A stretch of DNA of 48,758 nucleotides from Flammeovirgaceae bacterium UBA6059 (lineage in GTDB: Bacteria; Bacteroidota; Bacteroidia; Cytophagales; Cyclobacteriaceae): NCBI GenBank assembly GCA_002435755.1, contig DIYH01000009.1, forward strand, positions 62,494-111,251, written 5' to 3'. Under the pieces are notes generated by a model, which saw nothing but the letters and a program-made list of their open reading frames with translations, searched no databases and had not been told where the DNA came from. A program made the translations under genes and the position numbers. Positions 16,353 through 24,820 of this stretch are shown here, piece by piece (within the stretch, counting starts at the first letter, position 1; each line of letters starts with the position of its first letter).

Positions 16353-18878
16353 ATGACTACCATGTTTCGATTATGCGTGATGCTACTTTGGCTTCCGGTC
16401 GTTGTATCAGCACAGGCTCCAAAAAAATATAATGCAGCCGAAATCCAGGAGATGTTGGAAAAGCTCAACGTACTTGGCTCGGTTATGTATGTAGCTGCCC
16501 ATCCCGATGATGAGAACACTCAGATGATCTCTTATTTTGCAAATGAGCGGAAGTATCGTACTGCTTATATGTCAGCGACACGGGGAGATGGTGGACAAAA
16601 CCTGATCGGTCCGGAGATCAGAGAATTGTTAGGATTGATCCGAACACAGGAGTTGCTTGCTGCCCGCAGGATAGACGGTGGCGAACAGTTGTTCAGTAGG
16701 GCTAATGATTTTGGCTACTCGAAGAACTCAGATGAGACACTGAACATTTGGGATAAGGATGAGGTACTGTCGGATTTCGTTTGGAACATCCGTAAGTTCC
16801 GTCCGGATATAATAGTCACTCGATTTGCACCTAAGTGGGGTGGGCATGGTCACCACACTACTTCTGCTATACTTGCGCAGGAGGCATTTGAGATCACTAA
16901 TGATGCTAATGCCTACTCTGAGCAACTCGAGTATGTTGAGCCTTGGCAGCCAGAGCGTATTTTCTGGAATATCAGCTGGTGGTTTTTTAGAAACTCGAAC
17001 ACTGAAATGGACACCACTGAGTTAGTGTCTCTCGATATAGGAGCATACAATCCACTACTGGGCAAGTCTTATAATGAGATATCTGCAGAAAGCCGATCTC
17101 AACACAAAAGCCAGGGTTTTGGCTCTACCGGAAGTCGGGGTACGGATGTCGAGTACCTAAAACAATGGAAAGGATCGGCCGCCAAAAACGATCCGTTTGA
17201 AGGCATCAACACTACCTGGTCGCGAGTTGATGAGAGCGAAGATGTTGCCAGACATGCGCTTGCAGCCAGAGATAACTTTGACCCGGGTAAACCCGCTGAT
17301 ATAGTGCCTTATCTGGTAGCCGCTGCGAAGGCACTGGAGAGGATCGATGATGACTTCTGGAAGCGGATCAAGCTTGATGAGATCAATACATTGATCAAGG
17401 CTTGTATGGGTTTGTATCTTGAAGTGAAGGCTGACGAATACGCTGCTGTACCCGGTGACTCGATCAGTATAAGCTTTGAGGCTATCAATAGAAGCAGGAT
17501 AGAGGCAAAGCTGACTGATTTGCGTTTTGATCAACTTGACCTTCAGCCCAATATCTTGAACCAATCATTGTCTTACAACAAACCTTTTTTTACTGATCTG
17601 AATGTGAAACTACCAACAGATCTCCCATACAGCCAGCCTTATTGGTTGATTGACGAGGCGAGCCTGGGAATGTATAATGTAGAGGACCAATTGCTAAGAG
17701 GCCTACCGGAAAACAAACCAGCGGTGACCGCAGCAGCTACTGTGGAAATCGACGGCTATTATATTGACTATGAATTTCCCTTGATCTACAAGCGCAATGA
17801 CCCTGTGGACGGAGAGGTCTACAGACCATTTGTGATAACACCACCGGTCTTTATGAACATTAAGGACAAAGTGTACGTCATGTCCAATGGTGCATCCAAA
17901 GAAATTGCTGTAAGGGTAACAGCCGGTAAGTCAAACATTGATGGTAATGTCTATCTGTCTTTACCTGAAGGGTGGAGTTCTACACCCCAGTCACACAGCT
18001 TTTCTATGGGGCTGAAAGGATCAGAAGAGGAATTTGTTTTTGATGTGAAGCCACCCGCTTACCAAAGCGAAGGAGAAGTGTCCGCTGAAGTCAAAATAGG
18101 TGATATTGCTTACAACTCCAGCCTGACGACCATTGAATATGATCATATCCCGATACAAACGTTGTTCTCAAGATCAAGTGCTAAGGTGGTCAATATTGAT
18201 ATTGTTAAAAGAGGTCAGAACATAGGCTATATCATGGGGGCCGGTGACGAAATCCCTGCCAGCTTGCGACAGATCGGTTATAGCGTCTGGGAGATGAATG
18301 ATGAGGATATCACAGAAGAGAATCTTGCTGGGCTTGATGCCATCATACTTGGAGTGAGGGCTTACAACACGCTTCCAAGGTTGAAATTCCATCAGGATAA
18401 ACTCTTGAATTTTGTTGAGAATGGTGGTAACATGATCGTACAGTACAATACAAATCGCCGTTTGGTAACAGATAATATTGCCCCCTATCCGTTGACACTC
18501 TCCAGAGACCGTGTGACCGTGGAGGAAGCGCCAGTTCGCGTACTTGCACCTGACCATCCGGTTATCAAAGGTCCCAATGAGATTACAGCCTCTGATTTCG
18601 AAGGTTGGGTCCAGGAGCGCGGCTTATATTTTCCTAACGAGTGGGACGAACGTTTTACACCTATTCTGTCAAGCAATGATCCTGGTGAGAGCCCCAAAGA
18701 CGGAGGTCTGCTAGTGGCTAAGCATGGTGAAGGATACTACATATACACGGGCTACTCATGGTTCCGTGAGTTGCCAGCGGGCGTATCAGGAGCATACAGA
18801 TTGTTTACTAACATGATCTCAATCGGGAAGGAACCTACCCTGGAAGAAGAAACCAATATTGATACTGGTAAATTTTAA
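16353..18878 (+). CDS. PIG-L (LmbE-type) deacetylase with C-terminal GATase-like domain
   Basis: An 841-residue exported protein with a signal peptide (about 1-20, ending VVSAQ). The LmbE-like Zn-dependent N-deacetylase domain (about 40-240) has the metal motif AHPDDEN (about 49-55), RGDGGQN and the third ligand in GGHGHHTTSAIL (about 163). The middle region (about 330-600) is beta-rich with likely Ig-like or NPCBM-type folds, and the C-terminus (about 620-830) resembles a ThuA/glutamine-amidotransferase-like domain (ILGVRAYN..., NGGNMIVQYNTNRR). It probably removes acetyl groups from amino sugars or glycoconjugates in the periplasm. It heads a same-strand cluster with a membrane microprotein and a sodium symporter. 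Confidence 0.9.
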   Translation: MTTMFRLCVMLLWLPVVVSAQAPKKYNAAEIQEMLEKLNVLGSVMYVAAHPDDENTQMISYFANERKYRTAYMSATRGDGGQNLIGPEIRELLGLIRTQELLAARRIDGGEQLFSRANDFGYSKNSDETLNIWDKDEVLSDFVWNIRKFRPDIIVTRFAPKWGGHGHHTTSAILAQEAFEITNDANAYSEQLEYVEPWQPERIFWNISWWFFRNSNTEMDTTELVSLDIGAYNPLLGKSYNEISAESRSQHKSQGFGSTGSRGTDVEYLKQWKGSAAKNDPFEGINTTWSRVDESEDVARHALAARDNFDPGKPADIVPYLVAAAKALERIDDDFWKRIKLDEINTLIKACMGLYLEVKADEYAAVPGDSISISFEAINRSRIEAKLTDLRFDQLDLQPNILNQSLSYNKPFFTDLNVKLPTDLPYSQPYWLIDEASLGMYNVEDQLLRGLPENKPAVTAAATVEIDGYYIDYEFPLIYKRNDPVDGEVYRPFVITPPVFMNIKDKVYVMSNGASKEIAVRVTAGKSNIDGNVYLSLPEGWSSTPQSHSFSMGLKGSEEEFVFDVKPPAYQSEGEVSAEVKIGDIAYNSSLTTIEYDHIPIQTLFSRSSAKVVNIDIVKRGQNIGYIMGAGDEIPASLRQIGYSVWEMNDEDITEENLAGLDAIILGVRAYNTLPRLKFHQDKLLNFVENGGNMIVQYNTNRRLVTDNIAPYPLTLSRDRVTVEEAPVRVLAPDHPVIKGPNEITASDFEGWVQERGLYFPNEWDERFTPILSSNDPGESPKDGGLLVAKHGEGYYIYTGYSWFRELPAGVSGAYRLFTNMISIGKEPTLEEETNIDTGKF

Positions 18879-18881
18879 TTG

Positions 18882-19010
18882 ATGAGTGAAGAACAGCAGG
18901 AGGCCAAACCTCCATTTTTTGGAAGCTGGAGAGCACTGTACATTTTCGTGCTGCTTTGGCTGGTTGTACTAATTGGTTTAATGTATTGGTTCACAATTTC
19001 CTTTAAATGA
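18882..19010 (+). CDS. 42-residue single-TM membrane microprotein coupled to the sodium symporter
   Basis: ATG at 18882, three bases after the PIG-L stop, to a TGA at 19008-19010 that overlaps the next ATG (ATGA). The product MSEEQQEAKPPFFGSW, then a TM of about 21 residues (ALYIFVLLWLVVLIGLMYWFT) and a short tail ISFK, is a polar N-terminus with one TM. Its placement recalls the small DUF4212-type subunit that accompanies some sodium:solute symporters, although I cannot show homology. The three-gene spacing (3 nt, then overlap) implies an operon and coordinated synthesis with the symporter. Confidence 0.8.
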   Translation: MSEEQQEAKPPFFGSWRALYIFVLLWLVVLIGLMYWFTISFK

Positions 19011-20710
19011 ACACTATTGATCTAATAGTCCTGTTTTCCACGCTTGGACTGATTGTAGGGTATGGCGTTTGGAAAACCAGGGAGAACAGCAATATCGAAA
19101 GCTACCTGCGTGGTAACAATAGCATGAAGTGGGGGACCATTGGTCTTTCTGTAATGGCGACACAGGCCAGTGCTATCACTTTCATTTCTACACCGGGCCA
19201 GGGCTACCAGGATGGAATGGCCTTTGTGCAGAATTACCTGGGCATGCCTTTAGCCTTGATCATCGTTGCTACGGTCTTCATTCCACTTTACTATCGGCTC
19301 AAAGTCTATACGGCATATGAGTTTCTCGAGAGCCGCTTTGATGTCAAGACAAGAATACTCGGTGCTTCACTCTTCTTGATCCAGAGAGGACTGGCTGCTG
19401 GCATCACTATTTATGCACCTGCTATCATTCTATCTTCAGTACTCAAGTGGGACCTGAACCTTACCATATTGCTTGTAGGAGGTTTGGTGATCGTTTACAC
19501 TGTTTCGGGAGGCACAAGAGCAGTAAGTATTACACAAAAACACCAGATGGCAGTCATACTTATAGGTATGGTTGCGGCATTTGTGGTTATGCTCAATTAC
19601 CTGAGTGAGTACATTACTTTTAGTCAGGGGTTGAGCATTGCTGGTAAGCTTGGAAAACTGGATGCCATTGATCTTGACTTCAGTCTTGAAAAAAGATATA
19701 CGATCTGGTCAGGTTTGGCCGCAGGTATCTTCTTACAGCTTTCTTACTTTGGTACGGACCAGTCACAAGTGGCAAGGTATCTAGGTGGTAAGAATACTGC
19801 TGAGAGTAAGATTGGGCTTATGTTCAACGCTATGATGAAGATACCTATGCAGTTTTTCATCTTGCTGGTAGGGGCTATGCTGTACGTTTTTTATGTCTTC
19901 CATGTGCCACCTGTACATTTCAACCAATCACTGATGCAAAAGGCCAAAGAAGAAAACCAACTTCGGTATCAGAGTCTCGAAAGCTATCACCTCGATATGG
20001 GGCTTAGAAGGATCGAGTCGAGTGAGTGGATGGCGATGGCACTTCGCAAAGACGATCAGGTGATGATGAATGCAGCACTCAAGAGCTTCTATACCTGGGA
20101 TAGCGAGATGAAGAGGGCTCGTACAGAGATGGAAGGCCTTATCAAGAAGGCCGAACCGGAAGCAGAACTAGATGATTCGGATTATGTATTTCTGTCTTTC
20201 ATTCTCGTTTTCTTACCGACCGGACTAGTTGGGTTGCTGATTGCTGTTATCTTTTCTGCTGCGATGAGTTCTACTTCATCTGAGATCAACGCGCTTGCAT
20301 CTACATCAGTCATAGACTACTATAGGAGGCTCTTCAAAAAGGATGGTTCAGACAAGCACTACGTGATGATGTCAAAGCTCCTTACCCTGGTATGGGGGCT
20401 CATAGCAATCCTGTTTGCAATTTTCGCCAACAATTCCGAAAACCTGATAGAAGCTGTCAATATCGTAGGCTCGTTATTCTATGGAACCATTCTAGGTATT
20501 TTCCTGGTCGCCTTCTTTGTTAAGTTTGTTCAAGGTACCCCTGTATTTGTTGCTACTTTGATTGCCCAGGCGGTGGTGATCATCTGCCATTTCCTATCGG
20601 TGAATGGTGTGATTGGCCTAGGTTATTTGTGGTACAATGTTATTGGGTGTTTACTCACGGTGGTGCTGGCAATACTCTTACAACCCATACTAGGCAAGAA
20701 AGCTGCGTAA
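19007..20710 (+). CDS. Sodium:solute symporter (SSS family)
   Basis: A 567-residue transporter of the LeuT fold with about 13-14 TMs. SSS hallmarks are the N-terminal segment SNIESYLRGNNSMKWGTIGLS then ATQASAITF (TM1, sodium-site region), YTVSGGTRAVSITQKHQM (about 165-182) and the late SAAMSSTSSEINALASTSVID (about 421-441). A hydrophilic loop of about 90 residues (about 305-395) with predicted helices interrupts the membrane domain, longer than in typical members. The start overlaps the microprotein stop, so it is translationally coupled. The substrate is unknown; a sugar or a PIG-L product is a reasonable guess from context. Confidence 0.93.
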   Translation: MNTIDLIVLFSTLGLIVGYGVWKTRENSNIESYLRGNNSMKWGTIGLSVMATQASAITFISTPGQGYQDGMAFVQNYLGMPLALIIVATVFIPLYYRLKVYTAYEFLESRFDVKTRILGASLFLIQRGLAAGITIYAPAIILSSVLKWDLNLTILLVGGLVIVYTVSGGTRAVSITQKHQMAVILIGMVAAFVVMLNYLSEYITFSQGLSIAGKLGKLDAIDLDFSLEKRYTIWSGLAAGIFLQLSYFGTDQSQVARYLGGKNTAESKIGLMFNAMMKIPMQFFILLVGAMLYVFYVFHVPPVHFNQSLMQKAKEENQLRYQSLESYHLDMGLRRIESSEWMAMALRKDDQVMMNAALKSFYTWDSEMKRARTEMEGLIKKAEPEAELDDSDYVFLSFILVFLPTGLVGLLIAVIFSAAMSSTSSEINALASTSVIDYYRRLFKKDGSDKHYVMMSKLLTLVWGLIAILFAIFANNSENLIEAVNIVGSLFYGTILGIFLVAFFVKFVQGTPVFVATLIAQAVVIICHFLSVNGVIGLGYLWYNVIGCLLTVVLAILLQPILGKKAA

Positions 20711-20719
20711 GCCTGAGAT

Positions 20720-21316
20720 TTGAAGCTGCCCCCAAAATATTATTTGCAGGATGATGTAGTGCAGGTGGCAAGGGACTTACTGGGTAAGTTGCTCGTGACC
20801 AATATCGATAATGTACGAACGGCAGGTATGATCGTAGAGACAGAAGCTTATTGCGGTAGCAATGATAAGGCCAGCCACGCCAACAATGGTCGAAGGACCG
20901 CACGTACGGAGGTAGCCTACCAGACTGGAGGAGTTGCTTACGTCTATTTGTGCTACGGCATCCATCATTTATTCAATGTAGTGGTTAACCAGGAGGATAA
21001 AGCAGATGTGGTCCTTATTCGGGCTATCGAGCCAGTTGAAGGGATCGAAATTATGTCTTCCAGGAGAAACATGTCCTTGATGAAAAAGCAATTGACTGCC
21101 GGGCCCGGGGCGCTGACACAGGCACTGGGCATCAAAACGGCAATGTCAGGCACCTCATTGTCAGGTGACGAGATATGGATAGAGGAGGGTAGAAAAGTGG
21201 TCGCCAAAGACATCAGGATTGGTACCAGAGTAGGTGTTGATTATGCGGAGGAAGATGCGCTCAAGCCTTGGAGATTTAGTATCACTAATAACCCTTGGGT
21301 AAGCAAAGCAAAGTAA
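20720..21316 (+). CDS. 3-methyladenine DNA glycosylase (AAG/MPG type)
   Basis: A 198-residue monofunctional base-excision enzyme that removes alkylated purines. The family fold is clear: YYLQDDVVQVARDLLGK (about 7-23), AGMIVETEAYCGSNDKASHA (about 37-56, with the catalytic Glu), GVAYVYLCYGIHHLFNVV (about 75-92) and VLIRAIEPVEG. It starts with TTG: an in-frame stop lies two codons upstream and the conserved N-terminus begins here, leaving no ATG alternative. The start is 10 nt after the symporter stop, and the hydroxyacid dehydrogenase ATG follows its own stop by one base. Confidence 0.94.
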   Translation: MKLPPKYYLQDDVVQVARDLLGKLLVTNIDNVRTAGMIVETEAYCGSNDKASHANNGRRTARTEVAYQTGGVAYVYLCYGIHHLFNVVVNQEDKADVVLIRAIEPVEGIEIMSSRRNMSLMKKQLTAGPGALTQALGIKTAMSGTSLSGDEIWIEEGRKVVAKDIRIGTRVGVDYAEEDALKPWRFSITNNPWVSKAK

Positions 21317-21317
21317 T

Positions 21318-22241
21318 ATGGCCATAGCAATACTAGCACCTACACGTGACACGTCGGTCTGGCGAGATGGAATGTTAAAACTTGACCCATCGCTTGAGAT
21401 CAGGACCTTCCCGGACCTGGGAGACTATCATGATATCGAGTGTGCAGTAGTCTGGAATCATCCCCGTGGTATGCTGCGCGAGTTCCCCTCTCTCAAAGTC
21501 ATCTGCTCCATGGGTGCTGGTGTAGACCATATCATATCTGATCCGGATATACCCAGGCATATCCCGATTACCAAGATAGTAGATGAGCGTTTGAGCTTTT
21601 CTATGAGTAACTATATCGTCATGGCTGTACTGCACCACCACCGCAGATGGGATAAGTACATGCGAGACAAGACTAATCAGACCTGGGACCAGGCGGCCAA
21701 TCCGGAGATCGATATCAAGGTGGGTATCATGGGCTTTGGTGCCCTCGGGCAGGATGCCGGTAAGAAACTCACTGCATTGGGCTTTGAAGTGCACGGTCTT
21801 AGCAGAACACAAGTGGGGTTTGAAGGCATCACGACCTATGGAGAAGACGATACGGATTTATTTCTTAGTAGGATCAATGTGCTCGTTTGTTTGCTGCCAC
21901 TAGTGTCTGAAAACGTCGGAATTTTGAACTACACACTTTTTCAAAAAATGAATAAAGGTACTTACCTGATCAATGTAGCCCGAGGTGGGCATCAGGTAGG
22001 TAATGATATCAAAAGGGCACTAGATGAAGGGCTACTATCAGGAGCTTTTCTTGACGTATTTGAGGAAGAGCCACTACCCAAAGGACACTGGATGTGGCAG
22101 CATTCCGATATACAGATCAGCCCTCACAATGCTAGTCTTACCAACCCAACAGCCGCCATTCCACAGATCATTGACAACTACCGAAGGGTGCTCCAAGGAG
22201 CAAAACTGATTAATCAGATTGACCGGGAGAAAGGATATTAG
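21318..22241 (+). CDS. D-2-hydroxyacid dehydrogenase, glyoxylate/hydroxypyruvate reductase A-like
   Basis: A 307-residue NAD(P)-dependent reductase. The Rossmann motif is VGIMGFGALGQDAGKKL (about 136-152), and the catalytic triad is visible as Arg in LINVARGG (about 221), Glu in DVFEEEPLP (about 250) and His in QISPHNAS (about 270). The overall pattern fits GhrA, which reduces glyoxylate and hydroxypyruvate in the cytoplasm. The SRT segment after the second strand suggests NADPH preference. It lies two nt behind the glycosylase gene, with no functional link apparent. Confidence 0.9.
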   Translation: MAIAILAPTRDTSVWRDGMLKLDPSLEIRTFPDLGDYHDIECAVVWNHPRGMLREFPSLKVICSMGAGVDHIISDPDIPRHIPITKIVDERLSFSMSNYIVMAVLHHHRRWDKYMRDKTNQTWDQAANPEIDIKVGIMGFGALGQDAGKKLTALGFEVHGLSRTQVGFEGITTYGEDDTDLFLSRINVLVCLLPLVSENVGILNYTLFQKMNKGTYLINVARGGHQVGNDIKRALDEGLLSGAFLDVFEEEPLPKGHWMWQHSDIQISPHNASLTNPTAAIPQIIDNYRRVLQGAKLINQIDREKGY

Positions 22242-22296
22242 GTCTGTTGTAAACCAGCATAATAGTCTAAATTGTCTGGTACAATCTCAGTCGCCT

Positions 22297-23556
22297 ATGA
22301 AAATCCTTGTATTCTTTTTTTTGATAATATCGCTCTTCCTGCCAGGGCATGAATCAATGGCACAAACCAGTGGACCTGCGTTTGATGTTCAGGAAGCAAC
22401 GCAAGCATATCTGGATACCATGTCGCCCGAGCAAAAGGCAAAGTCTGACGCTTACTTTGAAGGAGGTTATTGGTTGACCTTGTGGAACTTCCTTTTCGGT
22501 TTGTTTGTGGCCTGGCTGCTGTTAGCCAAAGGATTGTCCAATTGGATGTATCAAAATGCTAATAAGATTTCTGGTAAGACCAATGTTATCAATCTCGTCT
22601 ATGCTGCACAATACATGCTGATCACATTTATAATTGGTTATCCGCTAAGCTTATATGTAGACTTCTTAAGAGAGCATCAGTATGACCTATCCAACCTGAC
22701 TTTTGGTGCCTGGATGGGTGAACAAGCCAAGGGCTTGCTGATCGGTATCATTTTGATAAGTGTATTGGTGATGCTGCTCTATATGGCCATAAGAAAAGCC
22801 AAAGAGAGCTGGTGGCTTTGGGGTACAGGTGGCAGCCTGGCTTTCTTATTGATCATCATGTTCTTGGCGCCTGTCTTCCTTGCCCCAATATTCAATACCT
22901 ACTATCCATTACAAGATGAGAAGGTGAAAGAAGACATTCTGTCAATGGCCAGGGCCAATGATGTGCCGGTGGATAATGTCTATCAATTTGATGCTTCAAA
23001 ACAGAGCAAAAGGATCAGTGCCAATGTCAGTGGTATCGGAAGTACGATCAGGATTTCACTCAATGACAATCTGCTCAATCGCTGTACAAAAGAGGAGGTC
23101 AAGGCCGTCATGGGGCATGAGTTGGGACATTATGTGCTCAACCACTCCTACAAGGGCATTCTAAGCTTTGGATTGCTGATATTACTATGCTTTGCTTTTG
23201 TACGGTGGGCTTACCAGAAAATGATAGATTACTATGGCAAGCAATGGCAAATCGATGGAATTTCAGACATTAGGGCTTTTCCACTGTTTGTTGCCCTGTT
23301 CAGCGTGTTCTTCTTCTTTGCTACACCATTTACCAATACTATCATCAGAACACAGGAAATGGAAGCAGATATTTTTGGTCTTAATGCAGCAAGAGAGCCT
23401 GACGGGTTTGCTGCTACTGCAATGAAGCTATCAGAGTATCGTAAGATTGATCCCGGCTACTGGGAGGAGATCATTTTTTTCGATCATCCCAGTGGCAGAG
23501 TGAGAGTGGAAACTGCTATGAAGTGGAAGGCAGAGAACCTTTCAGATGACAATTGA
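22297..23556 (+). CDS. M48 family (Ste24/CAAX-type) membrane metalloprotease
   Basis: A 419-residue zinc protease. The start at 22297 gives a signal-like segment (MKILVFFFLIISLFLPG, then HESMAQ), whereas an upstream in-frame extension to 22219 overlaps the preceding gene and has no hydrophobic start. Four to five TMs (about 65-215) precede the HEXXH motif GHELGHYVLNHS (about 272-283); the third zinc ligand is the Glu in QEMEADIFGL (about 360). The large N-terminal membrane part fits the peptidase M48_N of CAAX prenyl protease 1, which bacteria use for membrane-protein quality control. It ends the same-strand cluster. Confidence 0.91.
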   Translation: MKILVFFFLIISLFLPGHESMAQTSGPAFDVQEATQAYLDTMSPEQKAKSDAYFEGGYWLTLWNFLFGLFVAWLLLAKGLSNWMYQNANKISGKTNVINLVYAAQYMLITFIIGYPLSLYVDFLREHQYDLSNLTFGAWMGEQAKGLLIGIILISVLVMLLYMAIRKAKESWWLWGTGGSLAFLLIIMFLAPVFLAPIFNTYYPLQDEKVKEDILSMARANDVPVDNVYQFDASKQSKRISANVSGIGSTIRISLNDNLLNRCTKEEVKAVMGHELGHYVLNHSYKGILSFGLLILLCFAFVRWAYQKMIDYYGKQWQIDGISDIRAFPLFVALFSVFFFFATPFTNTIIRTQEMEADIFGLNAAREPDGFAATAMKLSEYRKIDPGYWEEIIFFDHPSGRVRVETAMKWKAENLSDDN

Positions 23557-23622
23557 CAGTCCTTTAGCGGATAACTAATTTGTTGTGCATTGAGTTTACA
23601 TAACGCCTACTATTTTATGATA

Positions 23623-23674
23623 TGAAACTTTAGTCCCCTTGCAAGTCGTTAAGAGGGATTCGTCGAAAGTTTCA
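23623..23674 (+). promoter_or_regulatory. Structured hairpin in the leader of the universal stress gene
   Basis: TGAAACTTT (23623-23631) pairs perfectly with AAAGTTTCA (23666-23674), and the enclosed TCCCCTT and AAGAGGGA can pair with one mismatch. It sits 119 nt before the Usp start in a 237-nt gap. It may be a terminator of the previous operon or a leader element. No U-run follows. Confidence 0.4.
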
Positions 23675-23793
23675 CCAATTTAGAAGTTGGGGTTTTAGTA
23701 ACGATAATGGGCACCTTTCATAAGTTAAAAGGGGCACATTCGTTTGCTAACTGTCTGGGGAAGGTTTAATTTCAACTAGACAATTAGAAACCC

Positions 23794-24621
23794 ATGAACA
23801 TCCTCTGTCCCATTGATTTTTCTGATACCTCGCTCAACGCATTAGAGTACGGAGTGAGAATAGGAGAGAAGCATAATGCCAATCTTACGATGCTCTACGT
23901 GTTCACCGAAGAAGAATTCAACAAGCAGCTAACAACTAAGGAGGTGAAGTCTTTTGGGGAATACAGAGATGAGGCGAGTGCGAGGTTACAAGCACTGGCA
24001 GACAAACTCGATAAGCGGAAAAAGGGATGTAACATTAGCTGGAAAGTCGAACCGGGCAAGTTTGTGCCGGCGGTCCAACAGCTGATCAAAGATGAGAAAA
24101 TTGAATTACTTGTGATGGGTACTAAGGGAGCCAGTGATGTGTTGGAAACCTTTTCGGGTACTCAAACTGTAAGGATCATCGATGATACGGATATCCCTGT
24201 GCTGGCAGTGCCTAAAAATGCTAACTACGAAAAGATAGCACATGTGGTCTATGCCTCAGACTATGCCGAGGAAGACAAGGTAGCCATCAGGTACATGATA
24301 GACTTGCTGGACCCATTTAAGCCTCGCTACACTGTACTGCACATGTCCAAAAGAGACAGTGCTGTAAGTCAGGCTGTCTATGCTGAAAACAAACAGGAAC
24401 TCCAGGAATTTCTCAAAAAACCTGACCTAGAGTTTCATCGATCAACTTATGACACGAGTGTGGCATTAGGTATCGATGAGTTTATGCTTAAAGAAAATGC
24501 ACATTTGCTCACTGTGTTGATGGAAAAGCGCAATCTCATAGAGCGCGTGTTTCATCGAAGTGTAACCAAAAAGCTTTCCTATTTGATGGATTTCCCTTTG
24601 CTGGTATACAAAAGGGCCTGA
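23794..24621 (+). CDS. Tandem universal stress protein
   Basis: A 275-residue cytoplasmic protein with two Usp domains. Domain 1 (1-147) starts with MNILCPIDFSDTSLNALEYG and keeps the ATP motif G2xG9xG(T): MGTKGASDVLETFSGTQ (about 108-124), so it probably binds ATP. Domain 2 (about 150-275) starts with HVVYASDYAEEDKVAIRYM but its final motif (MEKRNLIERVFHRSVTKKL) has lost the glycines, so ATP binding there is unlikely. This asymmetry is common in Bacteroidetes tandem Usps. The gene stands alone behind a structured leader. Confidence 0.92.
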   Translation: MNILCPIDFSDTSLNALEYGVRIGEKHNANLTMLYVFTEEEFNKQLTTKEVKSFGEYRDEASARLQALADKLDKRKKGCNISWKVEPGKFVPAVQQLIKDEKIELLVMGTKGASDVLETFSGTQTVRIIDDTDIPVLAVPKNANYEKIAHVVYASDYAEEDKVAIRYMIDLLDPFKPRYTVLHMSKRDSAVSQAVYAENKQELQEFLKKPDLEFHRSTYDTSVALGIDEFMLKENAHLLTVLMEKRNLIERVFHRSVTKKLSYLMDFPLLVYKRA

Positions 24622-24648
24622 GAGATCAGTTATTAGATCAAGGATGAT

Positions 24649-24678
24649 AAAAAAATACCCCGGCACTCAACACCGGGG
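24649..24678 (-). terminator. Intrinsic terminator reading on the minus strand
   Basis: CCCCGG (24658-24663) and CCGGGG (24673-24678) form a GC-rich stem around a 9-nt loop. On the minus strand the stem is followed by a long T-run (the complement of the A-tract at 24649-24655); on the plus strand no U-run follows. No minus-strand gene lies upstream of it until 26419, so it may end an antisense transcript or act as a bidirectional terminator for the Usp gene. Confidence 0.5.
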
Positions 24679-24820
24679 CAACACTATATTCATACCCTAA
24701 AGACAAGTCTTAAATATATTAATAAGTCAAATGTAACCTTAAATAATTATGTTTCAAAATGAATTTATGGTTATAGTAAAAGTATTTATTAAAATAATCA
24801 TAAATATGGAGCGATAGGAA

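Noticed and set aside
22219..22296. Upstream start for the M48 protease
   Set aside because: It overlaps the dehydrogenase gene and puts 26 polar residues before the hydrophobic start.
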